Part shown: in pieces, positions 1 to 7,911 of the stretch | How the letters are laid out: each line of letters opens with the position of its first letter | Numbering within the stretch: the first letter of the stretch is position 1 | Source of the DNA: Deltaproteobacteria bacterium | GTDB lineage: Bacteria > Lernaellota > Lernaellaia > Lernaellales > Lernaellaceae | Reading direction: 5' to 3' | Assembly (NCBI GenBank): GCA_003170555.1 | Contig: PMZC01000052.1 | Location: 7,613-42,608 of the forward strand | DNA: 34,996 bases | Made by a program: the position numbers and the translations under genes | The notes under the pieces: generated by a model | The model's input: the letters and a program-made list of their open reading frames with translations, nothing else | Databases searched by the model: none | Told to the model about the DNA's origin: nothing

Positions 1-1
1 C

Positions 2-568
2 ATCATGAAGTTCACCGAAGGCGGCTTTATGCGCTGGGGTTACGACGTGGCGCGCGCCGAATTCGGCGAATTGACGATCACCGAAAAAGAAGTGCACGAG
101 CGACACGGCGGCCGCGCGCCGCAAGGGCGGATCATCATCAAGGACCGCATCGCCGACGCGATGTTTCAGGAGCTGATTCTGCGGCCGGATGAGCACGCGG
201 TGATCGCCACGACCAACCTGAACGGCGATTATCTATCCGACGCGGCGGCGGCGCTGGTCGGCGGGCTCGGTTTCGCCGCGGGGGCGAACATCGGCGACGG
301 ACACGCGATCTTCGAAGCGGTGCACGGCACGGCGCCGGATATCGCCGGCCGGGACGCCGCCAACCCCAGTTCGCTCATCCTCACCGCGCGCGAAATGTTG
401 CGCTTTCTCGGCTGGCGTGAAGCGGCCGACCTGGCGCTCGCCGCGTTGCAGCGCGCGATCGACCACGGCTGCGCCACCGCCGACGTCGCCTGCTTCTTGC
501 CGGAGATCGAGGCGCTCTCCTGCAGCGAGTTCGCGAATTCGGTGGTGAAGGAAATCAAAAAGGGGTAG
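2..568 (+). CDS. icd: NADP-type isocitrate dehydrogenase, C-terminal part (5' end outside window)
   Basis: This is the C-terminal part of a TCA-cycle isocitrate dehydrogenase, which oxidatively decarboxylates isocitrate to 2-oxoglutarate. The reading frame is already open at the left edge: codon 2-4 is Ile, giving IMKFTEG, so the ATG at 5 is internal and not a start. IMKFTEGGFMRWGY, the NLNGDYLSD metal- and substrate-site segment, GANIGDG and FEAVHGTAPDIAGRD follow the order of the bacterial homodimeric NADP enzyme and match remembered E. coli Icd closely. About 188 residues are visible, roughly the last 45 percent of a 416-residue protein. The ending CSEFANSVVKEIKKG corresponds to the E. coli C-terminus, so the 3' end is intact. 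Isopropylmalate dehydrogenase is a relative, but the MKFTEG block favours Icd. Cofactor preference cannot be proved from this part. Confidence 0.93.
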   Translation: MMKFTEGGFMRWGYDVARAEFGELTITEKEVHERHGGRAPQGRIIIKDRIADAMFQELILRPDEHAVIATTNLNGDYLSDAAAALVGGLGFAAGANIGDGHAIFEAVHGTAPDIAGRDAANPSSLILTAREMLRFLGWREAADLALAALQRAIDHGCATADVACFLPEIEALSCSEFANSVVKEIKKG

Positions 569-570
569 GG

Positions 571-643
571 GCGGTTCGTGAACCGCTGCGATTTCATTTC
601 GCGAAAACAGATTCTCTTGATAACAAGGGGCGTAAGCCCCTTG
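571..643 (+). other. Two hairpins downstream of icd
   Basis: Two short inverted repeats follow the icd stop codon. The first is GCGGTTC/GAACCGC (571-586) with a 2-base loop. The second is CAAGGGGC/GCCCCTTG (624-643) with a 4-base loop. Neither is followed by a clear T-run, so they are not classical intrinsic terminators. They could protect the icd 3' end or belong to a dispersed palindrome family: the first is preceded by GTAGGGGCG, which recurs at 18891. Confidence 0.5.
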
Positions 644-677
644 CTAGATTCGAAGCCTATCGCCTAAACACGCGCGG

Positions 678-1706
678 CTAGCCGCCGTAGTGCAATATCG
701 TGCCGCCGTCTCCCACCGCGAACACATCCGTGCCAGAGCTTCCCCAGACGCCTAATAATAAAAAGTCCCCGCCAACATACATCTCCAACCACGAAAACCC
801 GTCGTAGTGAAGAACCACGTCGCCGACCACAAACACGTCCGAGGCCGAATTTCCCCAAATGCCGTTCAATGTCCACGGCCATTGGTCTTGGTTAACCAAC
901 GACCACGAGGATCCGTCATAGTGGGAAATCACACTGACGTAAATAAAGTTGTCACAGCTTTCATAAAAGTAATATCCCACCGTAAACACATCCGTAGCAG
1001 AGCTGCCCCAGACGGCGCCCGCCGCCAACCCCCACCACCCGATGTACATCTTCGACCACGAGGAACCGTCGTAGTGAAGAACCACATCACCACACACGGC
1101 GAACACGTCGGAGGCGGAACTTCCCCAAACGGCGCACAACGGCGATGTCACCCCGCTGTGCATTTTCGACCACGAGGAACCGTCGTAGTGCAAAATCGTG
1201 CCGGAGCCGCCCACGGCGAAAACGTTTGTGGCCGAACTTCCCCATACTCCGGCCAACCCATGTGTCGTCCCGCTCGTCATCGCCGACCACGAGGCGCCGT
1301 CGTAGTGTAGAATCGTGCCCCGATCACCCACGGCGAACACGTCCGAGGCCGAACTTCCCCATACTCCTAGCAACTCATACGTCGTCGCGCTCGTCATCGC
1401 CGACCATGAAGAGCCGTCGTAGTGAAGAATCGTGCCGGATTCACCCACGGCGAACACGTCCGAGGCCGAACTTCCCCAGACGGCGAGCAGATATTCCGAC
1501 GTACCGCTCTTCATCGCCGACCAGAGAGACGTGCTATCGTCGTCGGTTGAATCGTCGTCGGCCGAATCGTCGTCGGCCGAATCGTCGTCGGCCGTATCAT
1601 CGTCAGCCGGCTGTCCGCCGCCGCCGCCGGAACCGCCGCAGGCGGTCGCGCCGGCGAGCAATAATATCGAGATGAGAATCAACAAGACCCAACTGGTGCG
1701 TTCCAT
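678..1706 (-). CDS. Asp-linker lipoprotein with seven propeller-type repeats
   Basis: This is a predicted surface lipoprotein of 342 residues. The ATG at 1706 has a GGAG Shine-Dalgarno 7 bases upstream. The signal peptide has a long hydrophobic core and a lipobox ending at Cys23 (AGATAC), then Gly-rich and Asp-rich linkers of the ADDDSADDDS type to about residue 58. The rest is seven tandem repeats of about 38-50 residues, each with SSWS, a variable stretch, VWGSSASDVFAVG and G(T)ILHYDG. Seven such units suggest a closed seven-bladed beta-propeller. Repeat 5 carries an insertion with one Cys, and repeat 4 has Cys in place of Val-Gly contacts. No enzymatic motif is visible. The gene lies 118 bp beyond rhaA on the same strand but has its own Shine-Dalgarno and unrelated content. 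A binding or adhesion role is a guess. Confidence 0.85.
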   Translation of the reverse strand: MERTSWVLLILISILLLAGATACGGSGGGGGQPADDDTADDDSADDDSADDDSTDDDSTSLWSAMKSGTSEYLLAVWGSSASDVFAVGESGTILHYDGSSWSAMTSATTYELLGVWGSSASDVFAVGDRGTILHYDGASWSAMTSGTTHGLAGVWGSSATNVFAVGGSGTILHYDGSSWSKMHSGVTSPLCAVWGSSASDVFAVCGDVVLHYDGSSWSKMYIGWWGLAAGAVWGSSATDVFTVGYYFYESCDNFIYVSVISHYDGSSWSLVNQDQWPWTLNGIWGNSASDVFVVGDVVLHYDGFSWLEMYVGGDFLLLGVWGSSGTDVFAVGDGGTILHYGG

Positions 1707-1824
1707 GAGGCGTCTCCAAGAGTGTATTGGTCCCGAACTCAGTTGAAGGTTCTTTTGTCGCCGTCGCCTATTTTATGGATACGCCACTCGTTCTTTGCTG
1801 TCAAGATTAGTTCACGAACCGCGC

Positions 1825-3087
1825 CTACCGTTTACTCAGCACCTTCGTTTCGTAATCGCGCACCGCGGCGATCCACCGGTCGTTCGGCGGCACATTGGCG
1901 CGCGCGCAATATTCATCCCACACCGCGCCGAACGGCAGCGACTTGAGTTCTTCGAGCAGCGCGAGTCGCGCGAAGTTGTCGCCGGCGTCTTCGTATTCGC
2001 GCAGGCGCGCGGTCGGTTCGAGCAGCGCGTACAGCAGCGCCTTTTGCGTCGCGCGCGCGCCGATCACCCACGCGCCGACGCGGTTGATCGACGCGTCGAA
2101 AAAATCGAGCGCGAAGTACACGCGGCCCAGCGCCTCGGCGCGGACGATTTCTTCCATCAGCGCGCGCAATTCGTCGTTGAAAATGACGACGTGGTCGCTG
2201 TCCCAACGCACGCCGCGGCTGACGTGGATCAGCATCTCGTCGATGAACAGCAGCAGCGCGGAAATTTTGTCGGCGACCGATTCGGTCGGGTGATAGTGCC
2301 CCATGTCGAGGCACAACAGCGAGCCGTGCTTCGCCGCCCACGCGAGATAGAACTCGTGCGAGCCGACGACGTACGCCTCGGAGCCGATGCCGAACAATTT
2401 GCTTTCGACCGCGTCCTTCAAATGCTCGCGTGGGTGTGTTGCGGCAAAAATCTCGTCGAGGCTGGCCAGTAAAATTTCGCGATGGCGGTAGCGGCTGACC
2501 GTCAGGTCTTTGCTGCCGTCCGGAATCCAAAGATTGTGAATTGACGGCGAGGCGAGTTGCGCGCCCAGCCACGCGGCGATCTCGCGGCAGTGGCGAATGT
2601 GGTCGATCCAAAATCGCCGCACGCGTTCGTCGCTGCTGCTCAGCGTGAAGCCGCTCGCCGCCATAGGGTGCGAAAAGCAAGTCGCATTGAAGTCGAGACC
2701 GAGATCGCGCGCGCGGGCCCAATCGACCCAACTCTGAAAATGTTCGCGATTGATGTTCTCGCGCGCGACGCCCTGCGGTCCGAAGTCGCCGTAGGTCGCG
2801 TGCAGGTTCACGCGCTGGCGGCCGGGGATCAGCAACCGCGCGCAGTCGAGGTCGGCGCGCAGTTCGTCGATGTTGCGCGCGCGGCCGGGATGATTGCCGG
2901 TCACCATGATGCCGCCGCCGGACAGCGCGGCCTGCGGTGTTTCGAAGCCGGCCAGGTCGTCGCCCTGCCAGCAATGCAGCGACAACGGCACACGCGCCAA
3001 AGCCGCCAGCGCCGCTTCGACGTCGACGCCCAACGCGGCGTAGCGCTCGCGCGCGAAATTGAATGTGCCGGCAGGTTTATGATTCAT
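1825..3087 (-). CDS. rhaA: L-rhamnose isomerase
   Basis: Converts L-rhamnose to L-rhamnulose, the first step of rhamnose catabolism, in the cytosol as a metal-dependent TIM-barrel enzyme. The N-terminal block RYAALGVDVEAAL...VPLSLHCWQGDDLAGFE is characteristic of RhaA. Metal and substrate residues are seen in SEAYVVGSHEFY and LDMGHYHPTES. The chosen ATG at 3087 (MNHKPAG) gives 420 residues, matching the usual length of about 419. Its first base is shared with the last base of the TGA of the small upstream ORF (TGATG), which suggests translational coupling. A TTG at 3117 would add ten residues with no family support. No strong Shine-Dalgarno precedes the ATG, consistent with coupling. It is the last rha gene transcribed in the cluster. 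Confidence 0.95.
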   Translation of the reverse strand: MNHKPAGTFNFARERYAALGVDVEAALAALARVPLSLHCWQGDDLAGFETPQAALSGGGIMVTGNHPGRARNIDELRADLDCARLLIPGRQRVNLHATYGDFGPQGVARENINREHFQSWVDWARARDLGLDFNATCFSHPMAASGFTLSSSDERVRRFWIDHIRHCREIAAWLGAQLASPSIHNLWIPDGSKDLTVSRYRHREILLASLDEIFAATHPREHLKDAVESKLFGIGSEAYVVGSHEFYLAWAAKHGSLLCLDMGHYHPTESVADKISALLLFIDEMLIHVSRGVRWDSDHVVIFNDELRALMEEIVRAEALGRVYFALDFFDASINRVGAWVIGARATQKALLYALLEPTARLREYEDAGDNFARLALLEELKSLPFGAVWDEYCARANVPPNDRWIAAVRDYETKVLSKR

Positions 3088-3320
3088 CAAGCGCGCAGCG
3101 ATTGTCGAGGACGACAACGCTTATTGTGTGATTTATATTCATTGACCGTGCATGTCGGTTCGCCGCGTCGTTCTTCAATCACCGCCAGGTCCATGAGGTC
3201 GCGGCGCAGGCGTTCGTCCCGCAGCGCCCGGCAAAGCATTTCCCGCTGATCTTTTTTCGGCAGCCCCTTGAACGCGAACCAAACAAGTTCAGCCGTCGCC
3301 TGAGTTTTGGTCATGGTCAC
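3087..3320 (-). CDS. Small antitoxin-like protein inside the rha cluster
   Basis: A small, charged, predicted all-helical protein of 75-77 residues between rhaB and rhaA on their strand. The central part, LPKKDQREMLCRALRDERLRRDLMDLAVIEERR, looks like the short orphan antitoxin-type proteins often paired with RelE/ParE-like toxins; this resemblance is from memory and not tested. Two starts are possible. GTG at 3320 has AAGGA six bases upstream, and ATG at 3314 has GAGGTG three bases upstream. The stop overlaps the rhaA ATG by one base, so its translation probably feeds rhaA. No toxin gene is adjacent. It could be an orphan antitoxin, a small regulator, or simply a coupling peptide. Confidence 0.6.
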   Translation of the reverse strand: MTMTKTQATAELVWFAFKGLPKKDQREMLCRALRDERLRRDLMDLAVIEERRGEPTCTVNEYKSHNKRCRPRQSLRA

Positions 3321-3393
3321 CTCGCTTCCTTCTCGCGCTGGTCATTATCCATTGACCCGAGACGAACGTAAACCGCGACATCCGCCTGCTCGT

Positions 3394-4854
3394 TCACTCG
3401 CCAAATCGTTTGCGCGCCGCTTCCCACGCCTCCGGTTCCCGCGGTTCGTAAATCTGCGGCGGGAACGAACGGCGGACGATGTCGCGCAGCGCGGCGAGTG
3501 AATCGATTCGCCTGAGCGCCATGGCCTGGACGAGTAAGTTGCCGATCGCGGTGGCCTCGACCGGCCCGGCGTACACCGGCAGGCCGGTGGCGTCGGCGGT
3601 GAACTGGCAGAGCAGCCGGTTCTGCGCGCCGCCGCCGATGACGTGCAGACGGCGAATCGGCGCGGGCCGCAGTTGTCGCAGGCCGTCGAGCACGACGCGG
3701 TACTTCAGCGCGAGGCTCTCGAGCAGGCAGCGCATCATCGCGCCGACCGACGCGGGTTCCGGCTGATGAGTGCGGCGGCAGTACGCGCGCACGGCGGCGG
3801 GCATGTCGGGCGGGTTGGTGAAGTCGGGGTCGTCCGGATCGATCAGCGCCACGAACGGCGCGGCTTCGGCGGCCGCGGCGGCGAGTTCGTCGTAGGTCCA
3901 CGGTCGCTCGCCCGACCACGCGCGCCGACATTGCTGCACGAGCCACAGCCCGGCGATGTTTTTCAGCACGCGGAACGTTCCGCCGACGCCGCCTTCGTTG
4001 GTGAAGTTGTTTTGGCGCGCGACGTCGTTGATGATCGGCGCGCGTGACTCGACGCCCATCAGCGACCACGTGCCCGAACTGATGAACGCCCAGTCGTCGC
4101 CCTCGGCCGGAACCGCCGCGACCGCCGAACCCGTGTCGTGCGTGGCCACGGCCGCGAGCGGCGTGCGTGCGCCGCCGGTCTCGACGGCGATCTCGTCGCT
4201 GATTTCGCCGAGCATCGTTCCGGGCGCCACGACTTCCTGAAAAAGCGCATAGGGCAAGTCGAGCGCGCGCAGCAGCACGCCGTCCCAATCGTGCTTGTGC
4301 GGATTGAAAAGCTGCGAGGTGGTCGCGAAGGTGAACTCGGTTTTTTTCACGCCGCTCAGCAGGTAATGAAACAGGTCCGGCATGAACAAGAGGTCGGTCG
4401 CGATGTCGAGCAGCGGCGAGCGGTCGCGCACCATCGCTTCGAGTTGAAAGAGCGTGTTGATCGGCATGAACTGCACGCCGGTGCGCGCGTAAACCTCGTC
4501 GCGCGTCATCTTGCGGAAGAACGACTCCATCGCGCCGGCGGTGCGGCGGTCGCGATAAGCGTAAGGCAAGCCGAGCACACTTCCGTCGCGCGCCAGCAGC
4601 GCGAAGTCCACGCCCCAGGTGTCGACGCCGAGGCTATCCGGCGCAACGCCTTCGCCGGCGACGAGGCGCAGGCCGTCTTTGAGGTGCTCGAACAACCGGA
4701 ACACGTCCCAGTGCAGATGCCCGCGCAGGTTGATCATGCCGTTCGGGAAGCGGCTGATCTCGCGGACCGTCAGGCGCTCGTCTTCAAGCCGGCCCAGCAT
4801 CGCGCGGCCGCTTTCGGCGCCGAGGTCGAACGCGAGCAGGGTGCACGGGCGCAT
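3394..4854 (-). CDS. rhaB: Rhamnulokinase
   Basis: Phosphorylates L-rhamnulose to L-rhamnulose 1-phosphate with ATP, the second step of rhamnose use. The 486-residue product is normal for this FGGY-family sugar kinase. The N-terminal ATPase fold begins LLAFDLGAESGRAM. GVDTWGVDFALL and GLPYAYRDRRT follow as in RhaB. The ATPase core continues with ATHDTGSAVAAVP (catalytic Asp), SSGTWSLMG and HVIGGGAQNRLLCQ (adenosine site). The ATG at 4854 is used because homology begins there; the frame stays open upstream only as a shadow of rhaD. The start lies 2 bases after the rhaD TAG, so the two genes are almost certainly cotranscribed. The small antitoxin-like ORF starts 73 bp downstream of the rhaB stop. 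Confidence 0.95.
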   Translation of the reverse strand: MRPCTLLAFDLGAESGRAMLGRLEDERLTVREISRFPNGMINLRGHLHWDVFRLFEHLKDGLRLVAGEGVAPDSLGVDTWGVDFALLARDGSVLGLPYAYRDRRTAGAMESFFRKMTRDEVYARTGVQFMPINTLFQLEAMVRDRSPLLDIATDLLFMPDLFHYLLSGVKKTEFTFATTSQLFNPHKHDWDGVLLRALDLPYALFQEVVAPGTMLGEISDEIAVETGGARTPLAAVATHDTGSAVAAVPAEGDDWAFISSGTWSLMGVESRAPIINDVARQNNFTNEGGVGGTFRVLKNIAGLWLVQQCRRAWSGERPWTYDELAAAAAEAAPFVALIDPDDPDFTNPPDMPAAVRAYCRRTHQPEPASVGAMMRCLLESLALKYRVVLDGLRQLRPAPIRRLHVIGGGAQNRLLCQFTADATGLPVYAGPVEATAIGNLLVQAMALRRIDSLAALRDIVRRSFPPQIYEPREPEAWEAARKRFGE

Positions 4855-4856
4855 GG

Positions 4857-5678
4857 CTAATCCTTCAGATGAAACAGGCGCACCAACTCGGCGAGCTGCG
4901 CGTCGTTCAGTCCCGGCGACGCGACGCCCGCGCCGCGGCGAAGGAGAATGATCTGCGCCGCCTTGTTCAACGTGTCGACGAGATCGAACGCCTCCATCAC
5001 CTCCCGCGCGACGGCGACGATGCCGTGCATCGCCCATACCGCCGCCGGATGATCGCGCCGCAGCGCCGCGACCGTCGCCAGCGCCAATGCCTCGGTGCCG
5101 GGCGCCGTATACGGCACAAGCCCGACGCCGCGCGGCACGGTGACTTTCACCTCGGGGTGCGCGCCCCACAACGCGCGATTGAGCGCCGCTTCGTTCTGAT
5201 ATTCGGGCAGGTGGGTGAGGGCGATCAACTCGGTCGGATGCGTATGCAGCACCACGCGCTCGGCCGCGCTGCGCTGCCGCAGAAATTCGTGCACGCGCAG
5301 ATGCGCCGGGAACTCGGAGGTCGGCCGGAAGTCCGGATCGTCCTCGCCGCCCCAGACCAAATGAAACACCCGCCCGTCATCCGACAGGTGCAGCACGCAC
5401 GCGTGGTGCGGCGCATCGTGCGCCAGATCGCGAAAGCGGTGACCCGTACCGGTGACGATGAAATAGCGGCCGGCCAGTTGCGGATACGCGAACGACAGAT
5501 CGCGGCACAGCGGGTCCGCCGCACAGGCGCTCTGCTCCGTGATGATGTCGGTCACGTCGATCGACAGGTTCCCCGCGTTGCGTTCCGCCCAACCTTTGTC
5601 CCACAAATAGCCGGACAACTCGGCCGTTTGCTCCAGCCACGGCGCCAGCCCCGGACAGTCGTTCAGCAAATCGAACAT
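4857..5678 (-). CDS. rhaD: Rhamnulose-1-phosphate aldolase
   Basis: A class II zinc aldolase that splits L-rhamnulose 1-phosphate into dihydroxyacetone phosphate and L-lactaldehyde. The ATG at 5678 has a near-perfect Shine-Dalgarno, AGGAGGAAT, just upstream and gives 273 residues, against 274 in E. coli RhaD. The open frame continues upstream to 5849 but is unlikely to be coding. Family signatures are AERNAGNLSID, the phosphate-binding VTGTGHRFRDL, the Glu in TSEFPAHLRVH, the zinc histidines in LHTHP and the third histidine in AMHGIVA. It is the first gene of the rhaD-rhaB-small ORF-rhaA unit. No rhaR/rhaS-type regulator, transporter or RhaM mutarotase lies next to it. Confidence 0.95.
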   Translation of the reverse strand: MFDLLNDCPGLAPWLEQTAELSGYLWDKGWAERNAGNLSIDVTDIITEQSACAADPLCRDLSFAYPQLAGRYFIVTGTGHRFRDLAHDAPHHACVLHLSDDGRVFHLVWGGEDDPDFRPTSEFPAHLRVHEFLRQRSAAERVVLHTHPTELIALTHLPEYQNEAALNRALWGAHPEVKVTVPRGVGLVPYTAPGTEALALATVAALRRDHPAAVWAMHGIVAVAREVMEAFDLVDTLNKAAQIILLRRGAGVASPGLNDAQLAELVRLFHLKD

Positions 5679-5706
5679 CGATTCCTCCTGAGCCTGTCGA
5701 ACCGCG

Positions 5707-5735
5707 ATTGTAGCCCCGGCCGCCGCGGCAGACCA
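5707..5735 (-). promoter_or_regulatory. Possible sigma70 promoter for the rha cluster
   Basis: On the minus strand TACAAT (5707-5712) matches a -10 hexamer in five of six positions. TGGTCT lies 17 bases upstream as a weak -35. Initiation would give a leader of roughly 20 bases ending in the strong rhaD Shine-Dalgarno. No operator palindrome is obvious. Confidence 0.3.
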
Positions 5736-5823
5736 GTCGTTCGCGCCGGGTGGCGCCGGCACACGAAGCGCCGCGTGGTTTGCCGGTTGTTCATCAACCT
5801 TCGGTTCACACCGACGGATGAAA

Positions 5824-5920
5824 CGACCTCCCCCAACCCCCTCCGACACGGAGGGGGAGTAGTCGCATCCGTCGGCGACGGCTCTCCCCCCGTGTCGGGG
5901 GGAGTCGGTGGGGGGTCCAA
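5824..5920. repeat. GC-rich double-hairpin intergenic element, copy 1
   Basis: This element occupies most of the 333-bp divergent gap between rhaD and the radical SAM gene at 6012. It starts CGACCTCCCCCAAC. It has one hairpin CCCCCTCCG/CGGAGGGGG (loop ACA), a spacer, then a second hairpin CTCCCCCCG/CGGGGGGAG (loop TGT), ending near GTCGGTGGGGGG. The same start, first-hairpin layout and GGCTCTCCCCCCG segment recur at 34921, so it is a dispersed element. Apart from the possible rhaD promoter nothing else is seen in this gap. Confidence 0.75.
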
Positions 5921-6011
5921 CGGAAGCGACGAGGTTTGTTTTCTAAACAGAGCTGGGCAATAGCGACCCTAGCCCGGTAAGACGAAAAGGGACACAATCG
6001 CGGCGAGGAAA

Positions 6012-6761
6012 ATGGCCGTGGCCGAGAAACATCCGTGCAAAACCGCGTTGACGCCGTCGGGCATTCCGGGGGCGGATTGGGCGGCCAACCCGTACTACGG
6101 CTGCACGCACGCGTGCGCGTATTGCTACGTGCCGAAGGTGATTCACTACGACGACCCCGCGCGGCCGTGGGGCCGGTTCGTCATGGAGAAGGAAAACTAC
6201 CTCGAGTTGCTCGCGCGGCAGGCGCCCGCCAAACGCCAACGCGGCTGCGCGTATCTGTCGACTTCGTGCGACCCGTATCAGCCGCTCGAACAGAAAACGC
6301 TGCTCACGCGGCGCTGCATCGAAGTGCTGCTGCGCGCGGATTTCGACGTTTCGATTCTGACGAAAAGCCCGCTGGTCACCCGCGACGCGGATTTGCTGCG
6401 CGGCGACCGCGCGCACGTCGGCGTCACCGTCACCACCGACGACGAGGCGACGCGGCGGTTGTTCGAGCCCGGCGCGCCGCCGATCGGGCAGCGCATCGCC
6501 GCGTTGGCCGCGCTGCGCCGCCGCGGGGTTTCGACGCACGTCTTCGTCGGGCCGATCCTGCCGATTAAAAACCCGCGCGCCTTCGCCGAACGCCTCGCGC
6601 GCGTGACCGACCACGCCATCCTTTGCGCGATGAACCACCGCGAACGCACCGCCGAGTTGTACGCGCGGCATGGCCTGCGGCGTTTCCTGAGCCGCGATTA
6701 CCGCGATGAAGTGCGCGAAGTTTTCGGCCGGTGCTTCAAGGTTGATGCGGAATGCACGTGA
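6012..6761 (+). CDS. SPL-like radical SAM protein
   Basis: A 249-residue radical SAM protein of the spore-photoproduct-lyase-like (SplB / Rv2578c-type) group. The 4Fe-4S ligands are Cys31, Cys35 and Cys38 in GCTHACAYCYVP, with the CX3CX2C spacing and aromatic residue typical of this group. Other group features are YLSTSCDPYQPLEQKTLLTRRCIEVL, ILTKSPLVTRDADLL and VTVTTDDEATRRLFEPGAPPIGQRIAAL. The substrate of most members is unknown, and true photoproduct lyase activity is not implied. The ATG at 6012 has GAGG three bases upstream. It stands alone: a repeat element lies upstream and the convergent fba gene downstream. Confidence 0.85.
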   Translation: MAVAEKHPCKTALTPSGIPGADWAANPYYGCTHACAYCYVPKVIHYDDPARPWGRFVMEKENYLELLARQAPAKRQRGCAYLSTSCDPYQPLEQKTLLTRRCIEVLLRADFDVSILTKSPLVTRDADLLRGDRAHVGVTVTTDDEATRRLFEPGAPPIGQRIAALAALRRRGVSTHVFVGPILPIKNPRAFAERLARVTDHAILCAMNHRERTAELYARHGLRRFLSRDYRDEVREVFGRCFKVDAECT

Positions 6762-6806
6762 TTTGTCGCTGATCCGCTACATCGTCGCGGTTGCGCTGCG
6801 TTCCTG

Positions 6807-6838
6807 AATCCGCAATCCGCAATCCGAAATCCGCAATC
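6807..6838. repeat. Heptamer tandem repeat AATCCGC
   Basis: Four to five copies of a 7-bp unit (AATCCGC, one copy AATCCGA) lie in the short gap between the convergent radical SAM gene and fba, 16 bp after the fba stop. It is one of several unrelated 7/8-bp arrays in this window. Confidence 0.8.
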
Positions 6839-6853
6839 GACTAACGGCCTCGT

Positions 6854-7825
6854 CTACGCTTTGCCGGCGCTGCCCAGCACCTTCTCGTTCTTGTGCTTCA
6901 TCAGCGCGATGAGTTCGGTGCGCGCGGGGCCGAGGTACTTGCGCGGGTCGAATTCCTTCGGGCTGGTGGCGAGGACTTCGCGAATCTTCGCCGTCATCGC
7001 CAGGCGGCCGTCGGAGTCGATGTTGATCTTGCACACCGCCGACGCGGCCGCGCGGCGAAGCTGATCTTCCGGCACGCCGACCGCGCCTTCGAGCTTGCCG
7101 CCGTACTTGTTGATCAGCGCCACGTATTCCGGCACCACGCTCGACGCGCCGTGCAGCACGATCGGAAAGCCGGGAATGCGGCGCTCGACTTCCGCGAGAA
7201 TATCGAAGCGCAGCGGCGGCGGCTGCTCGCCGGGCTTCACCTTGAACTTGTACGCGCCGTGACTGGTGCCGATGGAAATCGCCAGCGAATCGACGCCGGT
7301 GCGCGAAACGAAATCTTCGACCTGTTCCGGCTTGGTATAGTTGCTCGCCTCGTGCTTCACCTCGTCCTCGATGCCGGCCAGCACGCCGAGTTCGCCCTCG
7401 ACGGAAATGTCGCGCGCGTGCGCGTATTCGACGACCTTCTTGGTCAGTGCGATGTTGTCGTCGTAGGTATGGGCCGAGCCGTCGATCATCACCGACGAGA
7501 AGCCGGTCTCGATGCAGCTCACGCAAAGCTCGAACGTGTCGCCGTGGTCGAGGTGCAGCGTGATGGGAATGTTGACGCCCATCTCGCGCCCCATCTGCAC
7601 CGCGCCCTGCGCCATGTAACGCAGCATGGTCTGATTGGCGTACTTGCGCGCGCCGCTGCTGACCTGCAGGATCACCGGCGACTTCGACTCGACGCAGGCG
7701 ATGATGATCGCCTGCAACTGCTCCATGTTGTTGAAGTTGTAAGCGGGGATGGCGTACTTGCCGGCCATCGCCTTCTTGAACATCTCGCGGGTGTTCACCA
7801 GACCGAGTTCTTTGTAGCTGACCAC
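6854..7825 (-). CDS. fba: Class II fructose-1,6-bisphosphate aldolase
   Basis: A zinc-dependent glycolytic and gluconeogenic aldolase interconverting fructose 1,6-bisphosphate with dihydroxyacetone phosphate and glyceraldehyde 3-phosphate. The protein has 323 residues, usual for the class IIB form. Family landmarks are IPAYNFNNMEQLQAI, the zinc/catalytic LHLDHGDTFE, IDGSAHTYDDNI, EGELGVLAGIEDE, GTSHGAYKF and VLHGASSVVPEYV. The start is GTG at 7825, with AAAGGAG seven bases upstream; no nearby ATG fits. A monocistronic unit is likely: the upstream neighbour at 7912 is on the same strand but ends 86 bp away, with a candidate promoter between. The triose phosphate made by RhaD would be a substrate for this enzyme. 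Confidence 0.95.
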   Translation of the reverse strand: MVSYKELGLVNTREMFKKAMAGKYAIPAYNFNNMEQLQAIIIACVESKSPVILQVSSGARKYANQTMLRYMAQGAVQMGREMGVNIPITLHLDHGDTFELCVSCIETGFSSVMIDGSAHTYDDNIALTKKVVEYAHARDISVEGELGVLAGIEDEVKHEASNYTKPEQVEDFVSRTGVDSLAISIGTSHGAYKFKVKPGEQPPPLRFDILAEVERRIPGFPIVLHGASSVVPEYVALINKYGGKLEGAVGVPEDQLRRAAASAVCKINIDSDGRLAMTAKIREVLATSPKEFDPRKYLGPARTELIALMKHKNEKVLGSAGKA

Positions 7826-7855
7826 AGCGCTTCTCCTTTGTTCGTCTTTGCCTCT

Positions 7856-7884
7856 ATCTTGAACACCCGCCGTTCGTTTGTCAA
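7856..7884 (-). promoter_or_regulatory. Candidate promoter for fba
   Basis: A perfect TTGACA (minus strand, 7879-7884) sits 17 bases from CAAGAT (7856-7861), a weak -10. It is correctly placed for the GTG at 7825 with a short leader. The -35 is the main support. Confidence 0.35.
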
Positions 7885-7911
7885 AAACGATAACGAGAGA
7901 GCGCGGCGGGG

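Noticed and set aside
1540-1610. Short regular repeats that could be taken for a CRISPR or microsatellite locus
   Set aside because: The period is set by DDD codons inside the coding frame of a lipoprotein linker; there are no spacers. The same applies at 9477-9620 and 21111-21260.
4855-5169. Possible 100-residue N-terminal extension of rhamnulokinase in the open frame up to 5169
   Set aside because: The extension is Arg/Gly-rich antisense-type composition lying over rhaD in another frame. RhaB homology begins at the ATG at 4854, just after the rhaD stop.
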